DNA of 61,261 nt from Hymenopellis radicata. Lineage: Eukaryota; Basidiomycota; Agaricomycetes; Agaricales; Physalacriaceae. The notes under the pieces are model-generated. The model was not told the DNA's origin. It did no database searches and saw only the letters and a program-made list of their open reading frames with translations. The position numbers and the translations under genes were made by a program. Of this stretch, positions 10,961 to 22,245 are shown one piece after another. The stretch covers positions 1 through 61,261 of the forward strand of contig JADNRX010000327.1 in the NCBI GenBank assembly GCA_015501595.1. The letters are read 5' to 3'. Each line of letters begins with the position of its first letter. The first letter of the stretch is position 1.

Positions 10961-12147
10961 ATGACGCGCTTCAACTTTGTCTTTCTCATGTCTGCTGTCG
11001 GCTTTGCCACGGCGTTGAACTGTCCTGCCGCTGATAAGACGGGTTCTCCCTTGTCTAGCGTAGGTACTACCAGCGATGGCTTTGTGAGCTGCAGCTACCC
11101 CCAAGCTCGCACATGCACCTACTTCTCGGTATGTCGAGCTATACCAGGCTTTAAATTGTACTAAAGACCGTCTTGTTCAATAGAATGGAGGATTTAGCTC
11201 GGGATCAAGTGACTGTCCTGACCAATTGAGTGGCTGGGCGGCCAAGCGCGTCCGCCGCGCTGGTACCGCTTCCTGTCCCATTGTCGATAACGCGGGCAGC
11301 GATTTGGAGTCTTCCACAATTGACGATGAGGGATTCCTCGCTTGCGGATACGCCACATCGTTCTGCACCTACTTCCTCAATGGCGGGTTCTCCTCTGGAT
11401 CCAGCGTGTGCCCCTCCTCCGCTGGACGTGATTGACATATCGCCCCCTTCTTCTACCGGCGTGTGCCCCCAACCGATAATGCGGGGGGTGCGCTCATTGA
11501 GGAGGGCACCGTTGGCACATTCATCTCGTGCGACTACGAGACTAGTTTCTGTACCTACTTCACGGTAACTACTCCACAAACTATATCTCTGCACTTGGAA
11601 TCTCATATAACTCTTCAGAACGGCAACTTCGACTCGGGCTCCAGCCTCTGCCCATCGTCCATTGGCAGCACTCCCGCCCGCCGCGATCAAGCCAGTGTTA
11701 GAGCCGTCTGCCCCATAGCTGACAACGCCGGCAGCGAATTGGAGTCCTCAACCATCGACGACGAGGGATTCCTCGCCTGCGGATACGCCACATCGTTCTG
11801 CACCTACTTCCTCAACGGCGGATTCTCCTCGGGCTCGAGCGTGTGCCCCTCCTCCGCTGACGTGATCGACGACACTCCTCCGCCCACCGGTGCCTGCCCT
11901 CCGTTCGACAACGCTGGTGGTGCGTTCATCAAGGAGGGCACCATTGACACGTTCATCTCGTGCACGTACGAGGTTGCTAGAATCTGCACTTACTTCACCG
12001 TATGTCGTCCTCTCTCGTTCATTAACTGCTTCTTTGCTCACCTTCATGTACTACTAGAACGGTAACTTTGATTCGGGATCCAGCGACTGCCCTTCGTCGA
12101 TTCCCAACACCCGCTCAGCCAAGTTTGCGCGCAGCTTCCGGGCCTAA
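10961..12147 (+). CDS. Secreted Cys-rich protein with five tandem repeats
   Basis: Exons are 10961-11128, 11184-11564, 11619-11999 and 12058-12147 (introns 55, 54 and 58 nt). A signal peptide (MTRFNFVFLMSAVGFATA) precedes five units of about 60 residues. Each unit reads CP-x2-D-x-[AT]G, then a spacer, SC-x-Y or AC-x-Y, CTYF, N-G-x-F-x-SGSS-x-CP, giving four conserved Cys per unit. Units 2+3 and 4+5 are a tandem copy of a two-unit module. Dibasic sites (AKRVRR, PARRD) occur between units, so Kex2-type processing is possible. The introns in units 1, 3 and 5 all fall between CTYF[ST] and NG. Units 2 and 4 lack them. In unit 2 an extra G (11424-11425) puts a stop at 11433-11435, and a missing C in 11466-11470 restores the frame, so either the assembly or the gene is damaged. 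Function unknown. Confidence 0.75.
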
Positions 12148-12674
12148 ACTGATGGCTATACTACGATAATGAACATGATTGACGCGCGATGACCTTTACT
12201 GACATTTTGTTACTTATTTCGGGATGCCCCAACCGCGATCTTTGATGACTTTTTGGCGGCATCTCAATGGACTACTTATATAATTACGACGAGCTATGTA
12301 TGATGACTATAACCAGGACATTTGTCGGCTTCTGTTTGAACGTGCGAATCACCAATGAATAGGTCGGCGTTGAGTTTGATCAGGGGCCATACTTCCCCAA
12401 CATGGCCACCACCTTCTCTCTTTCTTCTACTTCGAGCTTGATAACATGGCTTTACCCCTCGCTTCAACTATAATCTCCCCTCAGCCCCGGTAAATCCTCC
12501 TTCGCACAATGACGTTGCTACACCAGGTATGCGCTGCTCTCTGTGCTGTTTGTTCTGCCTGTTCAGAACACTGTTCATATCCTTGTGCTCGCCCCACCGC
12601 CAGTTGGAGCCTGGCAACACACGTGACGCGACTCATGTGACTTGTTACGTTGAACCTGCTCCTGCCTTCCACTA
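12148..12674. other. Intergenic, no gene seen
   Basis: This is the 3' flank of the repeat gene and the 5' flank of the sirtuin pseudogene. I see no open frame with protein character and no repeat. Confidence 0.5.
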
Positions 12675-15346
12675 ATGGACCCAAAGCCTCCTTCCTCGGA
12701 TGATGCAGCCGCGTTCAGAGACGCTCTCAGTCGCTCAAAGCACATTCTCGTTCTGTCGGGAGCTGGGTTGTCTGCTGCATCTGGTCAGTCAACATCAGGC
12801 CGTTAAATACAGAAATCCAGTATTGAGGGTATACCAACCTTTCGAGATGCCGGCGGACTGTGTACGAGCTCTCGCCACCCCCCAAGCGTGGGGCGAGAAC
12901 CAGTCCCGTGTCTGGCAGTTCTATCACTATCGGCGTGAGATGTAAGAGAAAGTCGCTTCAGTGATGAAGTTGCCTGCCTTCACGAGCGCTTATGCTTATA
13001 TCTGAACTTCCCATAGTGCTATTAAAGCACGGCCTAATGCCGCTCATATAGCCATTGCTCGGCTATCAATACCAGCCCTCCGAGAAATGGTAGCGTCCAA
13101 TGCCGAATTCACTCACATCACGCAGAACATCGACGGCCTTTCGACGCGCGCATACAACGATATTCTTTCCGCTCTTCCCGAAACCGAGCAACGATCCAGA
13201 CCACTGTTTCAATAGTTGAGTGTCGTATTGTATCTTGCCGGCACAAAAAACCAGCGAAGGGAGACAGGTGATGCAAATTCATGATTGGACACTACTAACT
13301 CGCGAAGTCTGAAGAAGGAAAGGATGAGCTGACGTTCGGGTTCCAAAGTAAAAATATATTACTAATTCAAGTCCCAAATTGAAAAGCCAACAAATGTGTT
13401 CCTATGGGTAGCCAGGATCGAAAAATGAGCATCGAACTATGCCCAGCCACTTCTGGCGCTCCCGGTCTCTGTGACACACTAGGCTTCCTGAACATGATGT
13501 ACACCCCCCGGTCCTATGTATCTCCCATACACTGAGCCCCATATTGAGCGGATCCGGAACACAAACTGGACCGTCGTAGCTCTGAAGGGTCGGAAGAAGA
13601 TTCGGAAGCGTCTTTGGCGTAGATGCATAGTTATAGATGTTAAGACGCTGCGCCTCAGATAAACTTGGGGCCAAGAATGATAGTATGTAAAGTTGAACCT
13701 CGATGGGGAAACGTGATGAAGGATGGAGGATTGCCGCACGAGAATGGCGCAGGAGCTGTAAGGCTTCCTTTGCAGTCTGCTGTCTCAGGTGGATGTTCCT
13801 CCCGAGCACTCGTCCTAGTAGACTTTCGGTAGTCTTCCAGTCAGGGATATCTTCATCGTCCACATCATCAGGGGTAGCAGAATGATTCGAAAATAGCTCG
13901 ACGTTGACGAGGGAGTAATTTCCAGTGTCAATGGCCTTCACCAACGTGGAAACGCCACGGAGCCCAAAGCTGTTACCATTGCATTTGAGCGTATGCAAAC
14001 GGCATCTTCCAGAGGATATATATTCAATGATAGGTGCGAGGGATCGCTGTGTTATCCCAGTAGAGGATATGTGCAGCTCTTGGAGGGAATCCGAGTTGAG
14101 AGTAGGAAAAAAGGATGTGGAAAATGGATCCGAAAGCATGCTGTTCGTGGTCAGAGATAATATCTCGAGCCGAGATGTGTTTAAACATGAAGCGAAAGTT
14201 TGAATGACGGTATCATCGCCTGTAAACCTATTCTGAAGGACCATGAATTCATGTGGCATTCGCTGTGGATCTCTAAAAGCTCAACTTACGTTCTGCAAGA
14301 AGAACTCTTTAAGATAGACATCATTCCTGAGATGCTCAGATATCGCCAGGAGGCCTTCATCGCTGATTTCGTTGGAATTTAAACTGATCTCTGTGATCCG
14401 ATACTTTCGTCCAATAGCAGAGGAGAGGAAACGGAATAGGACGATACAGCCGGCATCTCCCAGCTGATTGTGTCCAAGTATGAGCTTCGTAACAAGGCGT
14501 CGAGAGGTGATCATAGAAATGATTTCCTGGGCTCCTGAAGGGCGTGTAGGTCGTGAACTTGCTGTCGTCAAGTAGAATTCACGGTGAGCTTACCTTGTAC
14601 TGAGGTTAGGCCACCATCCATCTGGTCTATATATGACCTTGTAGACAGTAAAGCCTTCTTGGGACGAACGGTGAGGCTGCCTCTCCTTGACATATTAGCC
14701 TGTCGAGGGTTTAAGCAAAGCAGAAGCTATAGGTGTGACGTCACGCGGCATGGACGATCGAAAATTAAACGGCCCGATGTTCCGATTTCAACGTGCAGTA
14801 GCCTCCATCAAACCCTTCAACGTTGTCCTACTAGACAGCTTTCTCTTTGAGATGCACGCCACCTCTTTGACGTCGAATGTACAGCGCATGACTGCAAACA
14901 CCGCGAAACGATAACGACCTCTCCAATCTGTCCCGGACTTGCAGGCACAGAGGCCATGGTCGAGGCGGGCACATAACGCGTGGTGCGACGCGCCGATCTT
15001 CCACGTTGCTCGCAATGCGGACAGCTGGCGCGGCCGGGTGTGGTCTGGTTTGGCGAAAAGCCGCACCGCATACAGGATATCATGTCTCTCGCCGAACGGG
15101 CGGATTTGTGTATAGTTGTCGGGACATCGTCAATCGTGAGCAAGAACCTCACATTACCTAGCTGGTCTTTCGTATCTTTTCCTCTAGGTTCAACCCGTCT
15201 CGAAGATTGCAGGAATTGTAAAGAAAAATGCTGGCAAGGTCGCGGCGTTCAACGTTGACCGAACCAATCACGATGATGAGGCAGACTTTTTATTCTTGGG
15301 TCCTTGCGAGATTTTACTTCCACAAGTGTTGAAAATTCGAATATAA
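12675..15346 (+). pseudogene. Class III (SIRT5-like) sirtuin pseudogene, split by a nested LRR gene
   Basis: The left piece (12675-13216) encodes HILVLSGAGLSAASG, IPTFRDAGG, WGENQSRVWQFYHYRRE, KARPNAAHIAIA and THITQNIDGLSTRA. These are the NAD-binding and substrate features of Sir2-type protein deacylases. The right piece (about 14836-15346) resumes with the catalytic-His and zinc region ([10 protein letters not shown] ... [14 protein letters not shown]), [18 protein letters not shown], the VGTSS loop, [10 protein letters not shown] and the usual end DFLFLGPCE. About 1.6 kb between them is occupied by a minus-strand LRR gene. Lesions: residues and frame lost after IPTFRDAGG (near 12855), one G lost in the EMHGH motif (near 14856), and an in-frame TAA (near 14970). 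Splice sites at 12786, 12941 and 15132 still look usable. The gene is therefore dead but fairly recent. Confidence 0.85.
13402..14621 (-). CDS. Leucine-rich-repeat (ribonuclease-inhibitor-like) protein
   Basis: The exons are 14621-14594, 14561-14290 and 14232-13402 (introns 32 and 57 nt). The start ATG at 14621 gives MDGGLTSVQ, joined to ASSRPTRPSGAQEII. An RNI-type LRR array follows: LVTKLILGHNQLGDAG, ITEISLNSNEISDEGLLAI, LEILSLTTNSM, LQELHISSTGI, LHTLKCNGNSFGLRGV. The C-terminal part holds FPIEVQLYILSFLAPSLSEA, resembling a degenerate F-box-like helix, and a closing segment with SGSLVCHRDRERQKWL. I recall this gene type as widespread and orthologous in basidiomycetes; its function is unknown. 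It appears intact although it lies inside the sirtuin relic. No terminal repeats or target duplications are obvious around it. The 32-nt first intron is short and less sure. Confidence 0.8.
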
Positions 15347-15649
15347 TGTCACGACCAACGCAGACAGTTGTATAGTAATTCATGTTCCGCCGCCCTGCTG
15401 CTGTAGAAGAGTAAGTTTTGCCGTCTGCGTCGATAGGTACCTTCGCCGTTGAGATAGGCCAGGAACAAGTTGGTGTTGGAAGACACTAAGTCTTGCCTGT
15501 GACACTTTCACAACCCGCGGTTCTTCATTGGGACCTGGTGCCGTCCCCACCTACTTACCGCGAGCCCCAAAGCTACTCTGGGAAGGACTGATAAGATTCC
15601 AATTCTTGCGAATATGGTGTTCTGTACTATATGTAGAGACAAAGAAAGT
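15347..15649. other. Convergent intergenic spacer
   Basis: This 300-bp spacer lies between the 3' ends of the sirtuin relic and the permease. Nothing recognisable. Confidence 0.5.
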
Positions 15650-18312
15650 CTAAGAGAGGTCATCAAGATCATCCTTCTTCTTCCCATCGGAAGATAAGCT
15701 CGAGTCGTCATATCTCGCAAGCGCTCGCTTCTCTTCCTGATCCTGTACGTCGGCCAATGCTTCGAATGGCTCATCTATCTTCATGTCTTCCTTGATCGGC
15801 CACACAACATAGGAAGCGAGGTACATCAACGCGGCGATGATATACGTGAGTAGGAACCTACACATTGGAAGTGATGAGAAACGGAGATTTCGGCAATAAC
15901 GGGCAAACTTACGAGAACGTGTTCATATGACGCGCGCTTGCGGATACGTGTGCTCCATTGGGCGCTATACTGGCTGCAAACCTGGTGGAATTGAATCATC
16001 TCAACAAAATCACGCCCCGAGATCTTGAGGAACTTACCCTGGCATGCATGGTGCCAGCGCGAGAACCGTGACAACCGGTGCACGAACATTCCATCCCTGG
16101 ACGCCACAAATATACGCTCAGACATGTTCGGAGCGCGAGCTAACCGCAAAAAGTACCTTGGTATACCAGTATCGGCCATTATTCGATCCAGTGTAGAGAT
16201 CCTTGATAATAAGATTGCCTCGTTGTACAAAGCTGTATAGAATCCGTGAGATATCTGACAAGCAAAAATTGCTGTCAAGACACTCACAAATAATCTACGA
16301 AAAGTATGGCCGCGCCTGGAGCAAGCCAATAGCCGTATCCACTAATGACGAGTGATGAATACCCTTGGAGAAAACCATACTTCATCCGACTCACGATAAG
16401 AATGCCAAAAATGTCGCTCCATCCTTGAGTATCTTCCAAGGAACGATGGCCATGCCCAGAAGACAGCAGATAAACTGGCCCCTTCGGATGGTCATGTACT
16501 TGGGAAACATAGCCGTAACATCGCTTCCAAAGGGTAGACACTGTGACCGTAGATTAGGACACGCTGCAGGGAAGTGAAGAAAGACGAACATTGGTAGCGA
16601 GGTTGACCGCAATCAAGGCGAGGGCCATACTGCCTGTGGCCATGAAAATACCAAAGCGCGCACCTGAATTGTGGGGATATTGGTCTAACATGAGTTGACA
16701 CACATCCCAGAGATTCCAAGCCGCAGTTCCATAGAGTTCCTCGCTAGCCGAAGCGACTAGAATTCCGTAGAGGCCTGGGAGTGCAGATGCGATAGGGAAA
16801 ACGAAGACCTGGCCGTAGAACTACATTGGATTGTGTGAGACGAAGTGTTCTGTTAGTTATCATTGACTAACCTGATCTTTTGGAAGCCTCGCGTACCTGG
16901 CTATGTCGGCCTGGTTTACGGTCAACGAGGACAATGTTCCAAAGCCACTATTAAAAGCCTGCATGAATAACCAACCTGTTTGGGTCGAGGACAGTTTCGA
17001 ATTGGCTTGAGAAGGGAAGCTTGCTCCGCCATTCTTCTTCATCCACCATATCAGGACGCCATTCATAGCTACGAACTGCGAATGGATGTCAACAAGGATC
17101 AGAAAGACGACTTGGGAAATACTTCACCACAATGACTGATTTGACCAGGTAGAAATATTTGAGATCTCGGGGGTGTATAACCGTGAGACATTGGACTATG
17201 GCCTCGAGTGTAAGTTGGGTTAAACGCCGATCACGGAGAGGACACACAGATGAACCAGGCGATGAAGACTAAATGTGATGTTCTAAGTGATGAATGGCGT
17301 GAAAAAAACACGGATTTGACTGACAACATGCAATTTGGCGAGTTGTTACGCCCGATGACTCGGGTAGGGTATTCTGGACATCTGCCCAAGACGGCCATAT
17401 GCATTGAAGGCATACATCGACAAGACGGCCTGCGAATACCATTTAGAAAAGGATCGGCGAACTCGGAGGCTGCATACCAGCATAACTACATGTTCTGTTA
17501 GGAGAAGAGTGCACACTGAAGAGAGGCTTACAAGGTATTAACGCCGTTCCAGATGATCTAAATGAAGTGAGAGTTAACTCTCTTCGCAAGTGGTTATGGT
17601 AGCCATACGCAAACAATAGCTCTATAATCTTGTCAGCAGTCGGGAAGTGTTGGACTCGAATTATAGCCAACCTCATTGTCACCGCCATATAACTTCCCCA
17701 CATTCCCCACGCTGAACGAGCGCAGATAGGAAACCCGATGTGATAACGGGCCGCCATTCTTCCGTTAGCCACCACCATGAAGGTCTACAAGACGTTGAGC
17801 GATAGGAGAAGTGTATGTTTCCAGACTCACGCCGATAATATGAGCAACATTTAATGCTAACCAGGCTTGCCACCACTTGAGTCCCGAGGCGACAGTCTAT
17901 ATTTCATTGGTCAGCAAGCCCGTCGTAGGGTTAGGGCTCGTCATACCGCAGAGCCGGCAGTCCACGCAGAAGCGTTCATGGCATGGGCCATCCAGAATGC
18001 AGCGAATACCCATGCGGACCATTTGCGTTCTTCTGGAGGCGTTGGATCAAGACTTTTGACGAATTAGGCCCCTGTCCACGTCGAAGGCGAAGTTGACTCA
18101 CTCGTGGTTGCTCCACTAAGCACACCGACGGCCCATGAGCGACCAGACGACGAGGAAAGAGACCTGAAACCCACTTGGTGACCTGTCGTGTTACAGTGGA
18201 TGATGAGAGCCCGAGGCAATCGAGGACGAACATAGATCGCACCTTCGGACACGAATCTGTCTTGGGGAACCTGGACAGCACGCTTGAATTTGGACCAGAA
18301 TGCAGCCGACAT
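15650..18312 (-). CDS. NCS1-family nucleobase/nucleoside permease
   Basis: Starts at ATG 18312 (MSAAFWSKFKRAVQVPQDRF), with a TATA-like AATATAAATA about 35 bp upstream. Many introns of about 40-60 nt interrupt the frame, and joins I checked restore conserved text: HQWSNHDLDPTPPEERKW, GLKWWQAWLALN, VVANGRMAARYHIGFP, WPSWADVQNTLPESSGVTT, VIHPRDLKYFYLVKS, TLSSLTVNQADIARYA, LPFGSDVTAMFPKYMTIRRG and SGYGYWLAPGAAILFVDY. These are the 12-TM NCS1 symporter signatures (uracil, uridine, allantoin or thiamine carriers of the Fur4/Dal4/Fui1 type), acting at the plasma membrane. The tail is acidic and charged (DDSSLSSDGKKKDDLDDLS), as is common for these carriers. Substrate cannot be decided by eye. No lesions were found in the parts checked. 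Confidence 0.85.
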
Positions 18313-18454
18313 ATCAGCATAAGTGGTAGCGGGCACTTGGAGGGATATTTATATTAGCGCATGTCCTGTCGCGGTGATAGCGAGCCACGAAGAATCTGCA
18401 GATCTTGCATCACTTCACCGTGAGAAAGGGGCGGAAGCAAATGCAAATCATTGC

Positions 18455-19195
18455 CGTGTAATGCCTTTACAATAACCAACTCTGACGGCAACAGCGACCA
18501 GAATTGTATTCTGCTTCAAGCTCTTATCACGCTGGTATTCCTGGTCCCTGTCCGAGGAAATCACTGAGGAAAACATTGGAGGAAAATTGATTTAGTCGGT
18601 TTCTTGGTCGAGATAATCAAGGATATGGAATTCACTGAGGAAATCTGACTTCCTCAGCACGTTCCTCCTCAGCTTCCTACGCGATTTCCTCACAGATACA
18701 ACAACCGTGGTCACGGCAAGGTGCCCAAATCAGGAAAGTAACGAGGAAATTAACGAGGAAACTGCTGAGGAACTCAGTATGTTCCCCAATTGATCATGAG
18801 GATGGTTTTCCTCGGCTTGGGAGGTTACCGAGGAAATTAGTTTTCATTGAACGATTTCCTCAATGATTTCCTCGGCCGAGAAATTCACGATTCCTCCTCG
18901 TGTATCTCAACTGCTCAGTAAGGATCTCTCCATTGTTATCTCTGCCGCCTACTGCCTTTAGGCAATAACCAACTCTAATGGTAAATGGCGACCCCGTAGG
19001 AAATGAGGCCCGCTAAGCTCATCTCTCGCAGCTTTATCAACTGCTCAATAGATCTCTCCAATTGCTATCTTTGCCACGTATTGCCTTTAGGCAAACAACC
19101 TCTAACGGCAATGGCTATATTCTGCTTCAAGCTCTTATCTCTCAGCTTCATCGCTGACTCAGTGATCTGCTCAGTAGATCTCTCTGCGCCTAGGG
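18455..19195. repeat. Array of diverged direct repeats (TGCCTTTAGGCAA family)
   Basis: Related blocks recur at about 18460-18533, 18905-18985, 19020-19110 and 19115-19195. They share a palindrome TGCCTTTAGGCA with a following ACCAACTCTAAYGG-like stretch, ATTCTGCTTCAAGCTCTTATC, and AACTGCTCARTA followed by GATCTCTCC. Spacing is irregular and the copies are diverged, so this looks like an old tandem or dispersed repeat cluster. No coding potential is seen. Confidence 0.6.
18545..18900. repeat. Dense cluster of GAGGAAA/TTTCCTC motifs
   Basis: At least a dozen copies of GAGGAAA (or its complement TTTCCTC), often inside CTGAGGAAA or CGAGGAAAT, fall within about 350 bp in both orientations. The density is far above chance. 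It could be a protein-binding cluster for the adjacent permease promoter or the remains of a repetitive element. Confidence 0.55.
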
Positions 19196-19240
19196 CCAGT
19201 CACAGACTTCCACTCATGTTGGAGCCCAAGAAGTCACCAT

Positions 19241-19471
19241 ACTGTGGCATTTCGATCAATTCGTCGTCACAGGTCACAGCGACCGACGAAACGACGAAAT
19301 GTCACAATAGTCACTGAAAATTTCGCTCAAAACACCCTGGCGGGGCCCCCGCCGCCTCCCGACGCGGCTCCGCCGCATCGGCAATTACTAAATAAGGAAA
19401 TTCGACGAAACCGAAATTTCGTCGCACCGGTCACACGTCACATGGTGCGACGAATGATCGAAATTGACAGT
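19241..19471. mobile_element. MITE-like element with terminal inverted repeats
   Basis: The left end (19241-19277: ACTGTGGCATTTCGATCAAT and on) is the inverted complement of the right end (19439-19471; its complement reads ACTGTCAATTTCGATCATTC and on). The match covers about 30 bp with a few differences. The interior contains repeated TTTCGTCG/CGACGAAA motifs and a GC-rich palindromic core near 19338-19380. It is about 230 bp and has no ORF. It abuts the first recognisable exon of the MFS gene. Confidence 0.65.
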
Positions 19472-19478
19472 AACTGAC

Positions 19479-22044
19479 CAGTCGTCACGTCTTCCTCTCC
19501 GAAAGGTCCTGACGATATTCGCGGTACTTCAGCTCATCATATTTCTATCCTTCATGGACCAAACGTGCGCGATTGACATCTCACGCGCCAGTCTGACATC
19601 GGCTTACGGTCGTGCTCTCCGATCTAGGTCCGTCAGTACTGTGTTACCGCAAATCAGCGAGGAATTGGGTTCCGCAGATAGGTGACGTGCATATGTTCAT
19701 TTGTCTTTAGATTCTTTACGAACATCGTCGTCAGGATCGGATGGGTTGGAACTGCATTCTTGATCGCGACTTGTTCAAGTCAAATGGCCTTGGCTCGATT
19801 CTCGGATATATTTGGAGTTAGTACATACCCTTTCATGCCTCCATCGTGACATACCATTCTGCGGCTGACGTGCGGGGCGCCCGAAACGCCCGATACACAT
19901 CTCTCGGGCATGTCCTTCCTCCAAGAGTTAACTCACAAATGTTTGGTTTCAGAGAAAGATAATGCTCACGGTGGTCATCGTGATCTTCATGCTCGGCAAC
20001 ATCCTGTGCGGTTTCGCGCAGAATGCCATTTGGCTCGTATGTGCTGTTACGTGGATCTGTCTGCTCTCGCTGATTTCTGAAGTTTGCTGCACGTGGTGTA
20101 TCTGGGATAGGCGCTGGCGGTCTCAATTCACTCGCTATGATTATAGTCTGTACGTTACAATGTGCTGATGCATGACCGAATCACTGATATCTTTTTCTGC
20201 AGCCGACATCGTGTCTTTGAAGGAAAGAGGGCGTTTTCAAGGTCTGATATCTGTAGCTGTTGGTCTCGGAAACGGTTTGGTAAGATGAATACGAACAAAA
20301 CTTCATGCGAACTCACGGTTCTCCTAGGGACCTTTGATTGGGGGCGCCTTGTCTACCGTTTCGTGGCGATGGGCTTTCTGTAAGTATATTTGGTTGACTC
20401 TCCTACGCGTTGTAGACGTGTTTTCAGGGATATCACCCCCATTTCTATTCGTCTCTCTTGTCCCAATATGGATATTCCTTCCACAGAAGCCTCTTGCCGG
20501 AGACTTCATCGCCAAAGTACGACAAATCGATTTATTAGGTAGTTTACTGAGCATGGCAGGAGCTATTCTTCTACTGGTAAAAGTTCTTCGCTCGCCGGTA
20601 CCGACTGAACAATGCTAATATCGCTCTTCAGGTTCCTATTTCTGGTGGCGGCACTATCTACGCCTGGGTAAGTTAGTCCACACTTGTTAGGCGATGACAG
20701 ATCACACAACCTCCCAAGAACTCGGCGATTGTAATCGCCATGTTGACCCTCGGCCTCGTCGTTATCAGTATGTTCCTTGCCGTCCAATGGGGCTTCGCCA
20801 AGATGCCACTCCTGCCCTTGCGCATCTTCCGCTACCGGACCGTGGCGCTGGTCTTCGCATCATGTCTGTGTCAGGGATGGGTTCATTACGGTCAGATATT
20901 CTATCTCCCAGTAAGTATGCAGGCAACATCTTCACAGTCGCTGACCTCATTCGCCGTAAGCTCTACTTTCAGGAGATTCTAGGGCACTCTAGCATTATGA
21001 GCGGTGTCTTGCTCATCCCGATGGTTGCCCTGCAGCCATTTGCATCCACAGCCTGTGGTCAGGTTTGTCGTCATAAAAAATCCATCGTCCACCTGCTCAA
21101 TCACATTGCACATAGCTTACCACCAAGACGGGCTACATCGTTCCACTCCTACAAGCCGGATGCTCGATCTGGCTCCTTGGTGCGAACGCAAACTGCGTCC
21201 GTGTTCGGCGTTTACGTTCTCTTTGACAGCTGTGGGGTTGATGTATCGCTTCACCGCGGATACCACCATGGGGTACCTCGTCCCTACGCTAATTCTCGCT
21301 GGCATCGGGGTGGGGATGACAATGCAATCGAGTAAGTCCGCTGAAAGCAACACATGCATCACAATTCATTACTACTATTAGCTCTCGTTACCGCGCAAGC
21401 CGGAGCACCCACTGAAGACCGGGCTGTAGTCACAGGTGCACGGAACACGTCCCGTTCTTTGGGAGGCGCCATTGGTCTGGCAGGTGCGGGGTTGTGGCGA
21501 GATTTTGTTGATGTCGGGCGCTGAAAATCTCCATTGTACTATTCTAGCGTGCGGCAACATTCGCAATTCAATCGTACGAAAGCACTTGGCCACAATCAGC
21601 GGGCTGTCAGCTGCGACGGCTGCACAGGTCGTCACGTCGGGCCTAGCCGCGCTCGATCCCTCAACAGACGCGCAGGTGCAGAGGCAGGCGCAGGACGCTG
21701 TGATGGCCGGAATACACAAGTGAGTGTGTTCTATCTGGATTCCACGTGATGATCCTCGGTCTTCAACACACACACAGCGTGTTCTTGTCATTCATCCCTG
21801 TGACGGCACTCGCAATGTTGGCCACGTACTTCATTGAAGTAAGTGTTCAGTAGATGATGATGATGTCAAATTTTCTAAACACCGCTATCAGAACCGGCGT
21901 GTTTATGAAAAGAAACCGGAAGACAGGGAACCCTCGAAAGACGGTGACAGCAAACAAGCGACGGAGAATGACGTGAAGCCACCGGGCTCGAATGCTACTA
22001 AACAAATGGGGACTGACTCCAAGGATAATTCCGAACCAGTCTAA
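19479..22044 (+). CDS. Major facilitator superfamily transporter (DHA2-like), 5' end uncertain
   Basis: Read through about a dozen short introns, this encodes a 14-TM-type drug/H+ antiporter. The first helix is LRKVLTIFAVLQLIIFLSF followed by MDQTSVSTVLPQI, across a 65-nt intron. Then come GWVGTAFLIATCSSQMALAR, FSDIFGRKIMLTVV (motif A region), GIGAGGLNSLAMIIVS, DIVSLKERGRFQG, GPLIGGALSTVSWRWAF, TAQAGAPTEDRAVVTGARN and the last helix SFIPVTALAMLATYFIE. The cytosolic tail is Lys/Asp-rich and ends at TAA 22042-22044. No start codon is visible: upstream of LRKV the frame is closed by a TGA at 19455 inside the MITE-like element, and the usual ~50-residue hydrophilic N-terminus is missing. Either a first exon lies further upstream, or the insertion removed it. 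It is convergent with the Zn2Cys6 gene. Confidence 0.75.
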
Positions 22045-22245
22045 GAACGAGGCAAAGGCACAATATGGTGTCTGACAAGCTAACGATACCGAAATAAAAT
22101 AGCGAACAAACGTTAAAAGTTACACAACAAACTATACATGGGTATCATAGGCATAGTGTACACAAACAAGCGTCACAAAACATGGAAATCATCACTTGAA
22201 ACGTCGACTTAACAATAGAAAGAAGCCTCTCAGAAAGCCCAACCA

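Noticed and set aside
20334..20618. 94-codon frame considered as a stand-alone membrane protein
   Set aside because: It is one exon (plus intron read-through) of the MFS transporter.
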